A stretch of 51,370 nucleotides of DNA from Chitinophaga pinensis (GTDB lineage Bacteria > Bacteroidota > Bacteroidia > NS11-12g > UBA955). Positions 8,686 through 16,846 of this stretch are shown here, in pieces. Position 1 is the stretch's first letter. Every line of letters starts with the position of its first letter. A model generated the notes under the pieces. It searched no databases, had not been told where the DNA came from, and was given only the letters and a program-made list of their open reading frames with translations. Both the position numbers and the translations under genes were made by a program. The DNA is taken from contig CAMBFD010000007.1 of the NCBI GenBank assembly GCA_945865625.1, positions 1 to 51,370 on the forward strand. Reading direction: 5' to 3'.

Positions 8686-9045
8686 ATGAATCCAGATGTT
8701 TTATTTAAACGATTAGAGCAAAGAACAGAGCGAGAACTTTATCGCAAGAGCTTTAAAGCGGCATCTGAAAGCCAAGATTCATTGTTTAAAAAGTTCGAAA
8801 GCAAAAAGAAAGAACAATTTAAAGTTGCCTTTGCCCGAGAAGTCAAATGGTTTTTTACAACATTATTATTGGCCCCTTTAATGGGTTTTATCTTTTATTA
8901 TATTTTTGCAAATATCATTACGGATACAATGATTGACTTGGCTAACTTTTTTGAAGGAGTTGAAACATTGTATTTTATCATAGTTGGAATTTCATTTTTT
9001 GGAATCTATATTGCCCGACTCATTGTTTGGGCATTAAAACGTTAA
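8686..9045 (+). CDS. Two-helix membrane protein, first gene of CIS structural operon
   Basis: A 119-residue protein. The N-terminal 50 residues are highly charged and helical (many R/K/E), followed by two membrane segments at about 51-78 and 91-115, with a basic C-terminus (ALKR). I use ATG 8686; a GTG two codons upstream overlaps the -7 box and is less likely. It lies three bases before the cap-protein gene, so it belongs to the particle operon. No family is recognised. Its position suggests an inner-membrane partner of the particle, for example an anchor; this is inference. Confidence 0.7.
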   Translation: MNPDVLFKRLEQRTERELYRKSFKAASESQDSLFKKFESKKKEQFKVAFAREVKWFFTTLLLAPLMGFIFYYIFANIITDTMIDLANFFEGVETLYFIIVGISFFGIYIARLIVWALKR

Positions 9046-9048
9046 CTT

Positions 9049-9615
9049 ATGATTTTTCAAATTTTAAATGCAATTGAAAAGGAAATTAATTCCCAAGTAA
9101 AATATGCATTTGGAATTTCTGAAGACGTTATTATATTGTCAAATATTGTTGATCAAAATGGAAACAAAGCCCTTCAACAAGACAATATAATCAATTTCAC
9201 CTTACTTAGAATTGAAGAAGATAAAACGTTAAACAAAGTTGGCGGTTGGCAAGGAAATTTCGGAAGAAATACACCAACGCTCATTAACTTATACTTGTTA
9301 TTTTCGGCTTCGCACACAGGAAAACAATATCCCGATGGTGTGAATTTAATTTCATGGATTCTTCAATATTTCATTACGAATAATAAATTCACTCAATCTG
9401 AATTGCCTAATTTACCAAGTGATGTAGATTCAATTACATTCGAATTGCAAAACATGGATGTACGCGATTTAAGCAATTTGTGGGGAAGTATGGGGTCTAA
9501 ATTATTGCCCCATGTTTGTTATAAAATTGGTATGATTCCAATTTATAAAGACAGTTCAATGAATAATGAAAGCGAATTAATCAAAGGAATTGGTAAAAAT
9601 CTTGATGCTTTATGA
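9049..9615 (+). CDS. CIS cap/terminator protein, DUF4255 (Pvc16/Afp16 N-terminal-like)
   Basis: A 188-residue protein of the DUF4255 / Pvc16 N-terminal type. Signatures are the ILNAIEKEIN start, the strand INFTLLRIEEDKTLNK, the segment LYLLFSASHTGKQYPDGVNL, and the late segment LSNLWGSMGSKLLPHVCYKIG (single residues vary in the family). In Afp and PVC, protein 16 caps the distal end of sheath and tube and fixes particle length. In this locus it opens the structural set, as is common in Bacteroidota, rather than closing it as in Afp. Its stop overlaps the next ATG (ATGA). Confidence 0.85.
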   Translation: MIFQILNAIEKEINSQVKYAFGISEDVIILSNIVDQNGNKALQQDNIINFTLLRIEEDKTLNKVGGWQGNFGRNTPTLINLYLLFSASHTGKQYPDGVNLISWILQYFITNNKFTQSELPNLPSDVDSITFELQNMDVRDLSNLWGSMGSKLLPHVCYKIGMIPIYKDSSMNNESELIKGIGKNLDAL

Positions 9616-10436
9616 GTTTTTGCGATTGGTTAACGGTCAAGAGTTTTCATCCCTATTTTAAATCTAAAAAAATGGAATGTTTGGGTATTTTCCCTAGTGA
9701 GAAAACCCAATTATGGTTAAAAAATCACAGGCATCTTTGGAAATTCACAAACAATGAATTGAAGATTTCATTCTCTGTAAATCAACTAAATTTACCTGAA
9801 ATTACGCCCCTAAATGAATCTTTAGAATTAGAATTTTATCTAGGGGTAAATGATCTAAATTTTCAGCAATATACCGAAATTGAAGATTCCCCAATTTTTT
9901 ATCATCAGCATCATTTTAATTTAGAAATTGAAAAATTAGAAAACTTTCCAATGTTGGTGAATTTAAATGCAGGTAAAATATTAAAAACAGATAAACTCAT
10001 ATCACTCCCTACTGGATACCAAAAATTAGGAAGTTTGAAAATGGTTATTCATCGCCCGTCGAACTTTTTTGCGAGTTGTATATCAAAGATTTCTAATGAA
10101 ATAAACATGATTTCCGATTCAAAATCATATCCGCTGTTTTATGCAGTTCGCGGCAATGTTAAAAATAAAAAAACACCAAATTTGATCGACGACGAAAGCA
10201 AAAATACCATCTTTAAAGGGGAAAATGTTGATAACTCTGATTTTATATTTTTCAAGTCAGCCAACTCAATCAAAGTACATCAACTAAACGACTTAGAATG
10301 TTATTCTTACTGGGTTTCAGAAGATGGAATAAAGACAAAATTAAAGGTAAAAACCCCCAATTTTTCATTGCGCGATTTGGGCAAATCTCCTAGTTACCCA
10401 CATTTCCCGGCTCTCCTTAAAGAAATCAAGTTATAA
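9612..10436 (+). CDS. Unknown CIS-operon protein between cap and sheath
   Basis: A 274-residue protein, overlapping the cap gene by four bases and ending 43 bases before the sheath gene. It appears to be mostly beta structure with many aromatic residues (HQHHFNLEIEKLENFP, SNFFASCISKISNEIN). There is no signal peptide or membrane segment. I do not recognise a family. The tight coupling to the cap gene suggests a structural or assembly role in the same particle. Confidence 0.7.
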   Translation: MSFCDWLTVKSFHPYFKSKKMECLGIFPSEKTQLWLKNHRHLWKFTNNELKISFSVNQLNLPEITPLNESLELEFYLGVNDLNFQQYTEIEDSPIFYHQHHFNLEIEKLENFPMLVNLNAGKILKTDKLISLPTGYQKLGSLKMVIHRPSNFFASCISKISNEINMISDSKSYPLFYAVRGNVKNKKTPNLIDDESKNTIFKGENVDNSDFIFFKSANSIKVHQLNDLECYSYWVSEDGIKTKLKVKTPNFSLRDLGKSPSYPHFPALLKEIKL

Positions 10437-10441
10437 TTCAA

Positions 10442-10449
10442 TATTTTTG
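10442..10449 (+). promoter_or_regulatory. -7 box upstream of the sheath gene
   Basis: TATTTTTG matches TAnnTTTG and lies 30 bases before the sheath ATG in a 43-base intergenic gap, leaving room for a normal leader. It would give the highly expressed sheath/tube genes their own promoter. No clear -33 element is seen; the call is tentative. Confidence 0.4.
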
Positions 10450-10479
10450 TGAACAATCAATTAAAAACATTCGAATACT

Positions 10480-12345
10480 ATGGCAAATTACAAAACCCCT
10501 GGTGTGTATGTAGAAGAGATTTCTACTTTACCACCTTCCGTAGGTCAAGTTCCAACAGCAGTTCCTGCATTTGTTGGTTACACGGCCAAAGCAATCAAGG
10601 GCGGTGCTAGCGTAAAAAACAACGCAGTACACGTCTCATCTATGTTAGACTACGTTGAAAATTTCGGCGGAGGCTACGTTCCTAAAGAAATTAGTGTTGA
10701 ACTAGATTCTTCTTTACAAGTTACAGCAGTAAATTCAGACAAGTCGTTTTTCCTTTATGATTCTGTACGTTTATTCTTCGCAAATGGCGGAGGTGAATGT
10801 TACATCGTTTCAGTAGGATCTTATTCAGATGACATTGATTTTGAAGCTCTTGAAAATGGTTTAAACGCTTGCAGAAGAGAAAACCAACCAACAATTTTGG
10901 TTTGTCCTGATGCAGTTTTATTACCAAAATCTGACCAGTGCTACAGCCTTCAACAAGCAATGTTGATGCAGTGCGCTGAAATGCAAGACAGAGTTGCTGT
11001 TTTAGACGTTTATGAAGGATATTTACACAGAAGCGACAAAGACGTTGTTTTGAACTTCAGAAATGGAGTTGGTGTAAACAACATGAAATATGGTGCTGCA
11101 TACTACCCTTGGGTATTCAATGCATTGCCTCACAAATATGAGCATGAAAGCCTTAAAGTAAAAGTAGGTGAAGAAGACAAAACTTTAGAAGAAATTTGTT
11201 CTCACCCACTTTCATTGAAAAACTTGAATATGTCAGTTAAAGATTTAGCTAACATTAAAGGCTTTTCGAAAAAAGATTACAAAACGGGTTTAACTAACCT
11301 ATTAGACAACATCAGCGGTGCTGCAGCAGATATCAACGGAGCAGCAGGTTATGTTGCTTCATCAATGAAAGAAATTTATGATTTTGCTATCGGAAACTTT
11401 AATAGTGCTCCTGTTGCAAATGAAATGAGTGTTAAAGTTAACGCTAGTTCGAAATTCTCTGCATTGTTGAAAAACTTCGCTTCTGCAGATGCTGCAATTG
11501 GTTCTGGTGCTTTCAATGCAAGCAATTTCTCTACCCTAGACTTAGGAGAGCCAATTGCGAATGCTTCAATTGCCAACCAAGAAAATGCTGATACCAAAAA
11601 TAAACTTAGCAAAGATGCTATGTATAAATTTGGTGTTGACATGAGCAATATCCTTTCAAGTATTGTTGAAGATGCTGAATCAATTAAAGATAATTTAGCT
11701 AAAATTGCATTTGACAATAACCCATTATTGCAAAACATTGTAAACGAAACTTTGAAAGAACTTGCTAAAGTTCCAGCTTCAGGTGCAGTTTCAGGTGTTT
11801 ATGCAATGGTTGATAATCAAAGAGGTGTTTGGAAAGCTCCAGCAAACGTAAGTTTAGCTTCAGTTTCTAGACCAGTTGTTAAAATTGATGACGCTCAGCA
11901 AGAAGACTTAAACGTTGATGTAATTAGCGGTAAGAGTGTAAATGCAATTAGAAGTTTCACTGGTAAAGGTACATTGGTTTGGGGTGCTCGCACTTTGGCT
12001 GGTAACGATAACGAGTGGCGCTATGTTTCTGTTCGTCGTTTCTTCAATATGGTTGAAGAAAGTGTACGTAACGCAACAGGATGGGCTGTATTCGAACCTA
12101 ACGACGCATCTACTTGGATTCGTGTTAAAGCAATGATCGAAAACTATTTGAACAATCTTTGGAAAGCAGGTGCTATGGCAGGTGCTTCTGGAGATCAAGC
12201 GTATTTCGTAAACGTTGGCTTAGGCACTACAATGTCACAAGTTGATATTTTAGAAGGTAGAATGAACATTGAAATTGGTATGGCTGTAGTAAGACCTGCC
12301 GAATTCATCGTATTGAAATTCTCTCACAAATTACAAGAATCATAA
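10480..12345 (+). CDS. Contractile sheath protein (Afp2-4-like)
   Basis: A 621-residue phage-tail-sheath family protein. The N-terminus YKTPGVYVEEISTLPPSVG is diagnostic. The conserved C-terminal domain includes RSFTGKGTLVWGARTLAG, YVSVRRFFNMVEESV and PAEFIVLKFSHKL. Sheath subunits form a helical tube that contracts and drives the inner tube out. Residues about 205-450 form an insertion rich in Ala, Ser and Asn, probably the surface-exposed variable domain. Only one sheath gene is present, whereas Afp has three (afp2-4). Codon use (frequent GGT/GCT, few rare codons) suggests high expression compared with the baseplate genes. Confidence 0.97.
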   Translation: MANYKTPGVYVEEISTLPPSVGQVPTAVPAFVGYTAKAIKGGASVKNNAVHVSSMLDYVENFGGGYVPKEISVELDSSLQVTAVNSDKSFFLYDSVRLFFANGGGECYIVSVGSYSDDIDFEALENGLNACRRENQPTILVCPDAVLLPKSDQCYSLQQAMLMQCAEMQDRVAVLDVYEGYLHRSDKDVVLNFRNGVGVNNMKYGAAYYPWVFNALPHKYEHESLKVKVGEEDKTLEEICSHPLSLKNLNMSVKDLANIKGFSKKDYKTGLTNLLDNISGAAADINGAAGYVASSMKEIYDFAIGNFNSAPVANEMSVKVNASSKFSALLKNFASADAAIGSGAFNASNFSTLDLGEPIANASIANQENADTKNKLSKDAMYKFGVDMSNILSSIVEDAESIKDNLAKIAFDNNPLLQNIVNETLKELAKVPASGAVSGVYAMVDNQRGVWKAPANVSLASVSRPVVKIDDAQQEDLNVDVISGKSVNAIRSFTGKGTLVWGARTLAGNDNEWRYVSVRRFFNMVEESVRNATGWAVFEPNDASTWIRVKAMIENYLNNLWKAGAMAGASGDQAYFVNVGLGTTMSQVDILEGRMNIEIGMAVVRPAEFIVLKFSHKLQES

Positions 12346-12393
12346 GTTTAATTAATCATTTGTCTAACTAATAAAAAAAAAATATAAAAATAT

Positions 12394-12825
12394 ATGGCTA
12401 ATCCAGATTATCCACTACCAAGGTTTCACTTTAGAGTGACTTTCGATAGTACAGTTATCAATTGCAATGAAGTAACAGGTTTAAACACAACCTTAGATGT
12501 AATTGAATATAGAGATGGTGCAAGTGTTGAATTTAGCACACAAAAAATGTCAGGTTTACGCAAGTTCGGTGATATTGTAGTTAAAAAAGGTGTATTCCAA
12601 GACCACCAAGAATATTGGGATTGGTATAACGCAGTTCAAATGAACGATCCAGTTCGTAAGACTGTTACAATTGAACTTTTAGATGAGCAACATGCTGCAA
12701 TTATGACATGGGTGTTGAAAAATGCTTGGCCTTCAAAAGTTGAAAACCCAGATTTGAAATCTGACGCAAGTGAAGTTGCTGTTGAAACAATTACAATTGT
12801 TCACGAAGGACTTTCTCTAGCTTAA
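12394..12825 (+). CDS. Inner tube protein (gp19/Hcp-like, Afp1 type)
   Basis: A 143-residue protein of the T4 gp19 tail-tube family. The N-terminal PLPRFHFRVTF, then CNEVTGLNTTLDVIEYRDG, GDIVVKKGVFQDHQEYWDWY and TWVLKNAWPSKVENPDL are classic tube motifs. It polymerises as hexamer rings to form the inner tube carrying cargo and the spike. It follows the sheath by 48 bases. It is the main tube subunit, judging by canonical sequence and sheath-like codon use. Confidence 0.96.
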   Translation: MANPDYPLPRFHFRVTFDSTVINCNEVTGLNTTLDVIEYRDGASVEFSTQKMSGLRKFGDIVVKKGVFQDHQEYWDWYNAVQMNDPVRKTVTIELLDEQHAAIMTWVLKNAWPSKVENPDLKSDASEVAVETITIVHEGLSLA

Positions 12826-12858
12826 GATTTATCATGATGCCTAATTTGAATTGATCAG

Positions 12859-13347
12859 ATGTTTTTTTCTACGGATGACCAACCATTAACGGGCTATCAT
12901 TTTCGAGTGGACTTTATTTTCCCCCTTCCAAATCGTACCATTGAAACTAAATTTCAAGAAATCTCTGGTATTGAAAGGACTATCGTTATGGAAACAGATA
13001 GTTTGGGGGACAATAAAGTCCCTTTTTTTGCTCCAGTTTCAACTGATTATGGAACGCTGACATTAAAACGCGGTATGCTTACAGGTTCTTATTTAATTGA
13101 CTGGATGAATTTAAGTATTATTACACAACGCCGAATTCCAATTCCCGTGGTTGTAAGTGCTTTAGATCACAAACACATGCCTTTATATTGTTGGTTATTC
13201 AACAACGCTTATCCTGTGAAATGGTCTACTTCCGGATTTAACGCTCAAACTTCAGGTATTCTTACCGAAGAAGTACAATTGAAATATTCATCTTACATTC
13301 AAATTAGAGTGCAAGGTGGTCTTTTAGATGCATTGTTGCCCTTCTAA
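12859..13347 (+). CDS. Second tube protein (gp19-like, Afp5 type, tube initiator)
   Basis: A 162-residue gp19-like protein diverged from the main tube subunit. GYHFRVDFIFPLP at the start, FQEISGIERTIVMETD, GTLTLKRGMLTGSYLIDW, and CWLFNNAYPVKWSTSGF keep the tube fold. Afp5/Pvc5-like proteins form the first ring that joins tube to baseplate. The gene lies between the major tube gene and the LysM adaptor, as in other CIS loci. Confidence 0.92.
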   Translation: MFFSTDDQPLTGYHFRVDFIFPLPNRTIETKFQEISGIERTIVMETDSLGDNKVPFFAPVSTDYGTLTLKRGMLTGSYLIDWMNLSIITQRRIPIPVVVSALDHKHMPLYCWLFNNAYPVKWSTSGFNAQTSGILTEEVQLKYSSYIQIRVQGGLLDALLPF

Positions 13348-13363
13348 ATGATATTGATGAACC

Positions 13364-13552
13364 ATGACTGAAATTAAAAAACTCATTATTCGTGGTTCTA
13401 TTGAGCCTTCTGACGATAAAGCAAAATCAAATAAAAATAGCCAATTTGACACCGAGGATATTGATTCAATTTTAGAAGAATTTAAATTAAACTTAATGGA
13501 AGAATTGGATAAAAAAATTCAAAATGCCATAAAAAAAACAAATAAACGTTAA
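13364..13552 (+). CDS. Small DUF5908-like CIS protein
   Basis: A 62-residue protein. The start MTEIKKLIIRGSIE (I-K-x-L-x-I-R) fits the short DUF5908 proteins that follow the second tube gene in many CIS clusters. The rest is acidic and helical with a basic end (KKTNKR). It ends two bases before the LysM gene. Role unknown, possibly baseplate assembly. Confidence 0.75.
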   Translation: MTEIKKLIIRGSIEPSDDKAKSNKNSQFDTEDIDSILEEFKLNLMEELDKKIQNAIKKTNKR

Positions 13553-13554
13553 TT

Positions 13555-14304
13555 ATGCCAACTGGGTTACTAACATCTTTCAATAAATTTCAAATACAAG
13601 CATTCAAAGACGTAAGCTGTACTCAATCTGTTTTTCCTAAAATTAAACCAATGTTAGCGTTTAATTTTAGTAAACTGATGTACAAATTTCCTTTCAATCC
13701 TAGTACTCTAAAAGTTAAAACTGCCCACACGTTTAATTTAACTCAACCTACAGGTTTTACTGGTATCAATCCGAAGTTTGTAAATATAAAACCCAAATTA
13801 CTCTATGTAGAATTAGTGATTGATCCTGCGGCTGAACCAGTTTATATGTTTTCTCTATCTGCAGGGTTACCAGCAGCTGAAACTTTACTCTCGCTAAGTG
13901 AGAGAATTGAAATATTTGAAGATATTGTGGGTTACGAATCTTCAACTCATAGACCTCATTATTTATTAATTGAATGGGGCGATAATCTTAATATGAAAGC
14001 AACAGTTAAAGAATACCAAATTATTTATGGTAGATTTAACGACAAAGGTGAACCAACTAGAGCAACAATTCAAACACAATTTTTAGAAGTTATTTCCGCA
14101 AAAGCAATGCTTGCCGAACAAAGCAGACAATCGCCCGATGTGTCTCACCAAATTGAAATAAAAGAAGGCGACACCATTATGAGCCTTTGTCAAGAAATTT
14201 ATGGTGATTCTAAATATTATATTGAAGTTGCACGAATTAATGGACTTAAATCAATTCGAAATCTGAAATTAGGTTCACTTTTATATTTCCCACCTTTAAA
14301 ATAA
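13555..14304 (+). CDS. LysM-containing tube-baseplate adaptor (Afp7-like, gp53 type)
   Basis: A 249-residue protein whose N-terminal 190 residues form the CIS adaptor domain (KLMYKFPFNPSTLKVKTAH, then LLIEWGDNLNMKATVKEY). A single C-terminal LysM domain spans about 198-248 (IEIKEGDTIMSLCQEIYGD ... LGSLLYFP). Afp7-like proteins bind the tube initiator to the spike hub; the LysM fold is used for protein contact here, not wall binding. It sits directly before the spike gene, as expected. Confidence 0.9.
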   Translation: MPTGLLTSFNKFQIQAFKDVSCTQSVFPKIKPMLAFNFSKLMYKFPFNPSTLKVKTAHTFNLTQPTGFTGINPKFVNIKPKLLYVELVIDPAAEPVYMFSLSAGLPAAETLLSLSERIEIFEDIVGYESSTHRPHYLLIEWGDNLNMKATVKEYQIIYGRFNDKGEPTRATIQTQFLEVISAKAMLAEQSRQSPDVSHQIEIKEGDTIMSLCQEIYGDSKYYIEVARINGLKSIRNLKLGSLLYFPPLK

Positions 14305-14310
14305 CACAAA

Positions 14311-16074
14311 ATGTCCCTTTTTGGTAATGATAATGAAACTGTAACTATAGAATTTACAGTCAATGGTGCTGCATCAAAATTATCGCCGCATGTTTATGAT
14401 ATTCAAGTAGAAAAGTCTATCAATAAAATCTGCAGAGCTTCAATTAGAATTCTCGATGGTGATGTTGCTTTACAAAAGTTCGACCTCTTTGAAAGCAATA
14501 CTGTCAATATTGGCGATCCAATTGTCATTAAAATTGGTGGAACGCCAACATCTGTTTCAGCAGTTTTTACAGGTATAGTTACCGGTATTGCTACCGAAAT
14601 TAGCTTGAATAAAAGTTTCATCATCATCCATTGTGCCGATAAAGCCATTGGAATGACAAAGGGTAGAAATACGCAAATATTCCTGAAGAAAAAAGATGAT
14701 GCCATCATGAAGGCACTTATCGGAAATTATTCAGGTGTTACCGCAACAATCGATTCTTGTACCATTGAGCATGAAAAACTAGTTCAATATGGGGTCAGTG
14801 ATTGGGACTTTTTGCTTATGAGAGCCCAAGCAAATGGATTTCTAGTTGCAAATTTCGATAATAAAGTGATTGCTAAAAAACCAGTACTCTCATCTAGCGC
14901 ATCATTTACTTATTCTTATGGAACTGATATTCTTGCCTTTGAAAGTCATGCAACTGGCGAACCTGCGATTAAGAGCATGTCGGTTCAGCATTGGGATTAC
15001 GACACTGGCAAGGTGAAAATAGGAGCAAGCGACACAACTGATGTTCCACCGTTGCCAACAATAACAACTGCCACCAAAATAAAAGACATGGCTGCGCCTA
15101 AAGAGGCAGTTGGAGTATATACCGCTGGAATTCACAAAGCTGATTCTTTGAAAGGCATTGTGAATGGCAAAATAGTTCGTTCATTATTGGCAAGCTATAC
15201 CGGTTTTGTAACCGTTTTGGGCGAAGCAGATGTTGAATTAGGCGATATTGTTGAAATTAAAGGAATGGGTAAAATGAGCGGTAAGTTTTACTGCTCAGGT
15301 ATTCAACATAGTTTTTCAGATGGTATGTTCACAACCACAATGAATTTTGGAATCAATGAAAAATCTATTTGGGAAGAACTCCATTCAGTGAACAATGAAA
15401 CATTGGGTGGTAGCAATAGTCCTGTTACTGGTTTACATCTTGGAAAAGTCACAAAATTAGATGGCGATCCTAATTCACAACTCAGAATTCAAATTCTATT
15501 GCCCAACTTTGGAACAGATGCGCTTGTTTGGGCACGCCTTACTTTTCCTGATGCTGGAAAAGGTAGAGGTATTTTCTTTGTGCCTGAGAAAGATGATGAA
15601 GTTGTGGTTTCCTTTTTAGACGGGGATCCCTCTCAACCCATAATTTTAGGAACATTATATAACAAAACCAATACCCCACCCGAAGCATGGAAAGCTGAAA
15701 ATAACATGAGAAAAATTGTTTCTAAAAACAAAGTTTCGATTGAATTTGATGACGAAAAAAAGAATTTAACTTTAAAAACACCAGGTGGAAATTCAATTTT
15801 AATGGATGACGCAAAAGGAATCACAATTAAAGATAAAAATGGCAATAGCATTGAATTGGGTACAGCAGGAATTACCATTAAAAGTGCAAAAGATGCCACT
15901 GTTAAAGCGACAAAGAATTTGACGCTACAAGCTGACGCTGGCCCCGTTAAAATTGAAGGTCTTCAAATAACTGCTGAAGCGAAAACAACCCTAAAACTTG
16001 CTGGAAAAGCTACAGCTGAAATTTCTGCAGCGGGTATTTTGACCGTCAAAGGTGCCCTAGTTAAAATTAATTAA
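14311..16074 (+). CDS. Central spike protein (VgrG/gp27-gp5-like, Afp8 type)
   Basis: A 587-residue spike. Residues 1-350 are the gp27-like hub (IKIGGTPTSVSAVFTGIVTG, QYGVSDWDFLLMRAQANGFL). An OB-fold gp5 region follows at about 375-455 (GKVTKLDGDPNSQLRIQI, VWARLTFPDAGKGRGIFF, VVVSFLDGDPSQPIILGTLY). The C-terminal beta-helix stalk covers 465-587, with short repeated strands such as GITIKDKNGNSIELGTAGIT. The trimer forms the piercing needle and carries the PAAR tip. No extra enzymatic domain is fused to the end. Confidence 0.95.
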   Translation: MSLFGNDNETVTIEFTVNGAASKLSPHVYDIQVEKSINKICRASIRILDGDVALQKFDLFESNTVNIGDPIVIKIGGTPTSVSAVFTGIVTGIATEISLNKSFIIIHCADKAIGMTKGRNTQIFLKKKDDAIMKALIGNYSGVTATIDSCTIEHEKLVQYGVSDWDFLLMRAQANGFLVANFDNKVIAKKPVLSSSASFTYSYGTDILAFESHATGEPAIKSMSVQHWDYDTGKVKIGASDTTDVPPLPTITTATKIKDMAAPKEAVGVYTAGIHKADSLKGIVNGKIVRSLLASYTGFVTVLGEADVELGDIVEIKGMGKMSGKFYCSGIQHSFSDGMFTTTMNFGINEKSIWEELHSVNNETLGGSNSPVTGLHLGKVTKLDGDPNSQLRIQILLPNFGTDALVWARLTFPDAGKGRGIFFVPEKDDEVVVSFLDGDPSQPIILGTLYNKTNTPPEAWKAENNMRKIVSKNKVSIEFDDEKKNLTLKTPGGNSILMDDAKGITIKDKNGNSIELGTAGITIKSAKDATVKATKNLTLQADAGPVKIEGLQITAEAKTTLKLAGKATAEISAAGILTVKGALVKIN

Positions 16075-16117
16075 TTCTTTCTCAAAAAGTAATTGTGCGT
16101 TTTTCCGACTTAAACAT

Positions 16118-16125
16118 TATTTTCG
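16118..16125 (+). promoter_or_regulatory. Possible promoter upstream of PAAR gene
   Basis: TATTTTCG differs at one base from TAnnTTTG. A TTG at 16093-16095 is 22 bases upstream, an acceptable -33 spacing. The box ends four bases before ATG 16130, so the leader would be almost absent. It lies in the 55-base gap after the spike gene. Confidence 0.35.
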
Positions 16126-16129
16126 CACT

Positions 16130-16432
16130 ATGCCTCCCGCTGCTAGAGTAACAGATTTACATGTTTGTCCGATGCAAACAATGGTGGGCCCCGTGCCAGT
16201 TCCTCATGTTGGTGGTCCAATCATTGGACCAGGCGCTAGCACTGTTTTAATCGGTGGATTACCTGCCGCTCTGATGGGCGACAATTGCGTTTGTGTTGGC
16301 CCCCCAGATAAAATAATGAAAGGCTCTGCCACAGTATTAATCAAAGGAAAACCTGCAGCTCGAATGGGCGATACTTGCCAACATGGCGGTACCGTTATGA
16401 GTTTATGTCCAACAGTTTTAATAGGCGGATGA
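16130..16432 (+). CDS. PAAR-repeat spike tip protein
   Basis: A 100-residue PAAR protein. It contains the repeats PAARVTDLHVCP, STVLIGGLPAALMGDNC and ATVLIKGKPAARMGDTCQHGG. The Cys/His residues are suited to bind a metal at the tip. PAAR proteins sharpen the VgrG-like spike. The gene lies between spike and gp25 and overlaps the gp25 start by ATGA. No effector domain is fused. Confidence 0.95.
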   Translation: MPPAARVTDLHVCPMQTMVGPVPVPHVGGPIIGPGASTVLIGGLPAALMGDNCVCVGPPDKIMKGSATVLIKGKPAARMGDTCQHGGTVMSLCPTVLIGG

Positions 16433-16845
16433 GTTCTTCAAAAAATAAAGATGAATTTTTAGGTGTTGGCATTAAATTTCCATTTCGAATTAATGCGTCA
16501 ACAGGTAAAACTGCATTGATTAATGGTGCAGATCTTATCGAACAAAATATCCATTTACTCCTTTCAACCCGTCCAGGTGAAAGAATTTACCATCGAAATT
16601 TTGGAATTGATTTAACTCCTTTGTTGTTTGAAATACCAAATCAAGCTACACTAAAAACAATTGAAGAAAATATTATCAGCGGTTTAACACAGTTTCAACC
16701 AATGATAGTGACTGAATCTGTAGATTTTGAAATTATTCCCGAAGAAGGCATGATCAAAATACATATTCACTTCATGATTCGCTCCACCAACTCTCGTGGA
16801 AACTATGTCTATCCTTTCTATTTAAAAGAAGCTAATCAGTATTAA
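16429..16845 (+). CDS. Baseplate wedge protein gp25/lysozyme-like (Afp9 type)
   Basis: A 138-residue gp25-like protein. I choose ATG 16429 (MSSSKNKDEFLG), which overlaps the PAAR stop by four bases, rather than the longer frame from 16375 inside the PAAR gene. The family motifs are FLGVGIKFPFRIN, NIHLLLSTRPGERIYHRNFG and DLTPLLFE. Despite the old name it is a structural baseplate component that contacts the first sheath ring, not an enzyme. Confidence 0.93.
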   Translation: MSSSKNKDEFLGVGIKFPFRINASTGKTALINGADLIEQNIHLLLSTRPGERIYHRNFGIDLTPLLFEIPNQATLKTIEENIISGLTQFQPMIVTESVDFEIIPEEGMIKIHIHFMIRSTNSRGNYVYPFYLKEANQY

Positions 16846-16846
16846 T

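Noticed and set aside
16375-16428. N-terminal extension of the gp25-like protein
   Set aside because: It lies inside the PAAR gene; ATG 16429 overlaps the PAAR stop by four bases and starts the protein where gp25 homologues usually begin.
14311-16432. Classical type VI secretion system (VgrG plus PAAR)
   Set aside because: No TssJ, TssL, TssM or ClpV-like gene in the window; the other components match Afp/PVC-type loci.
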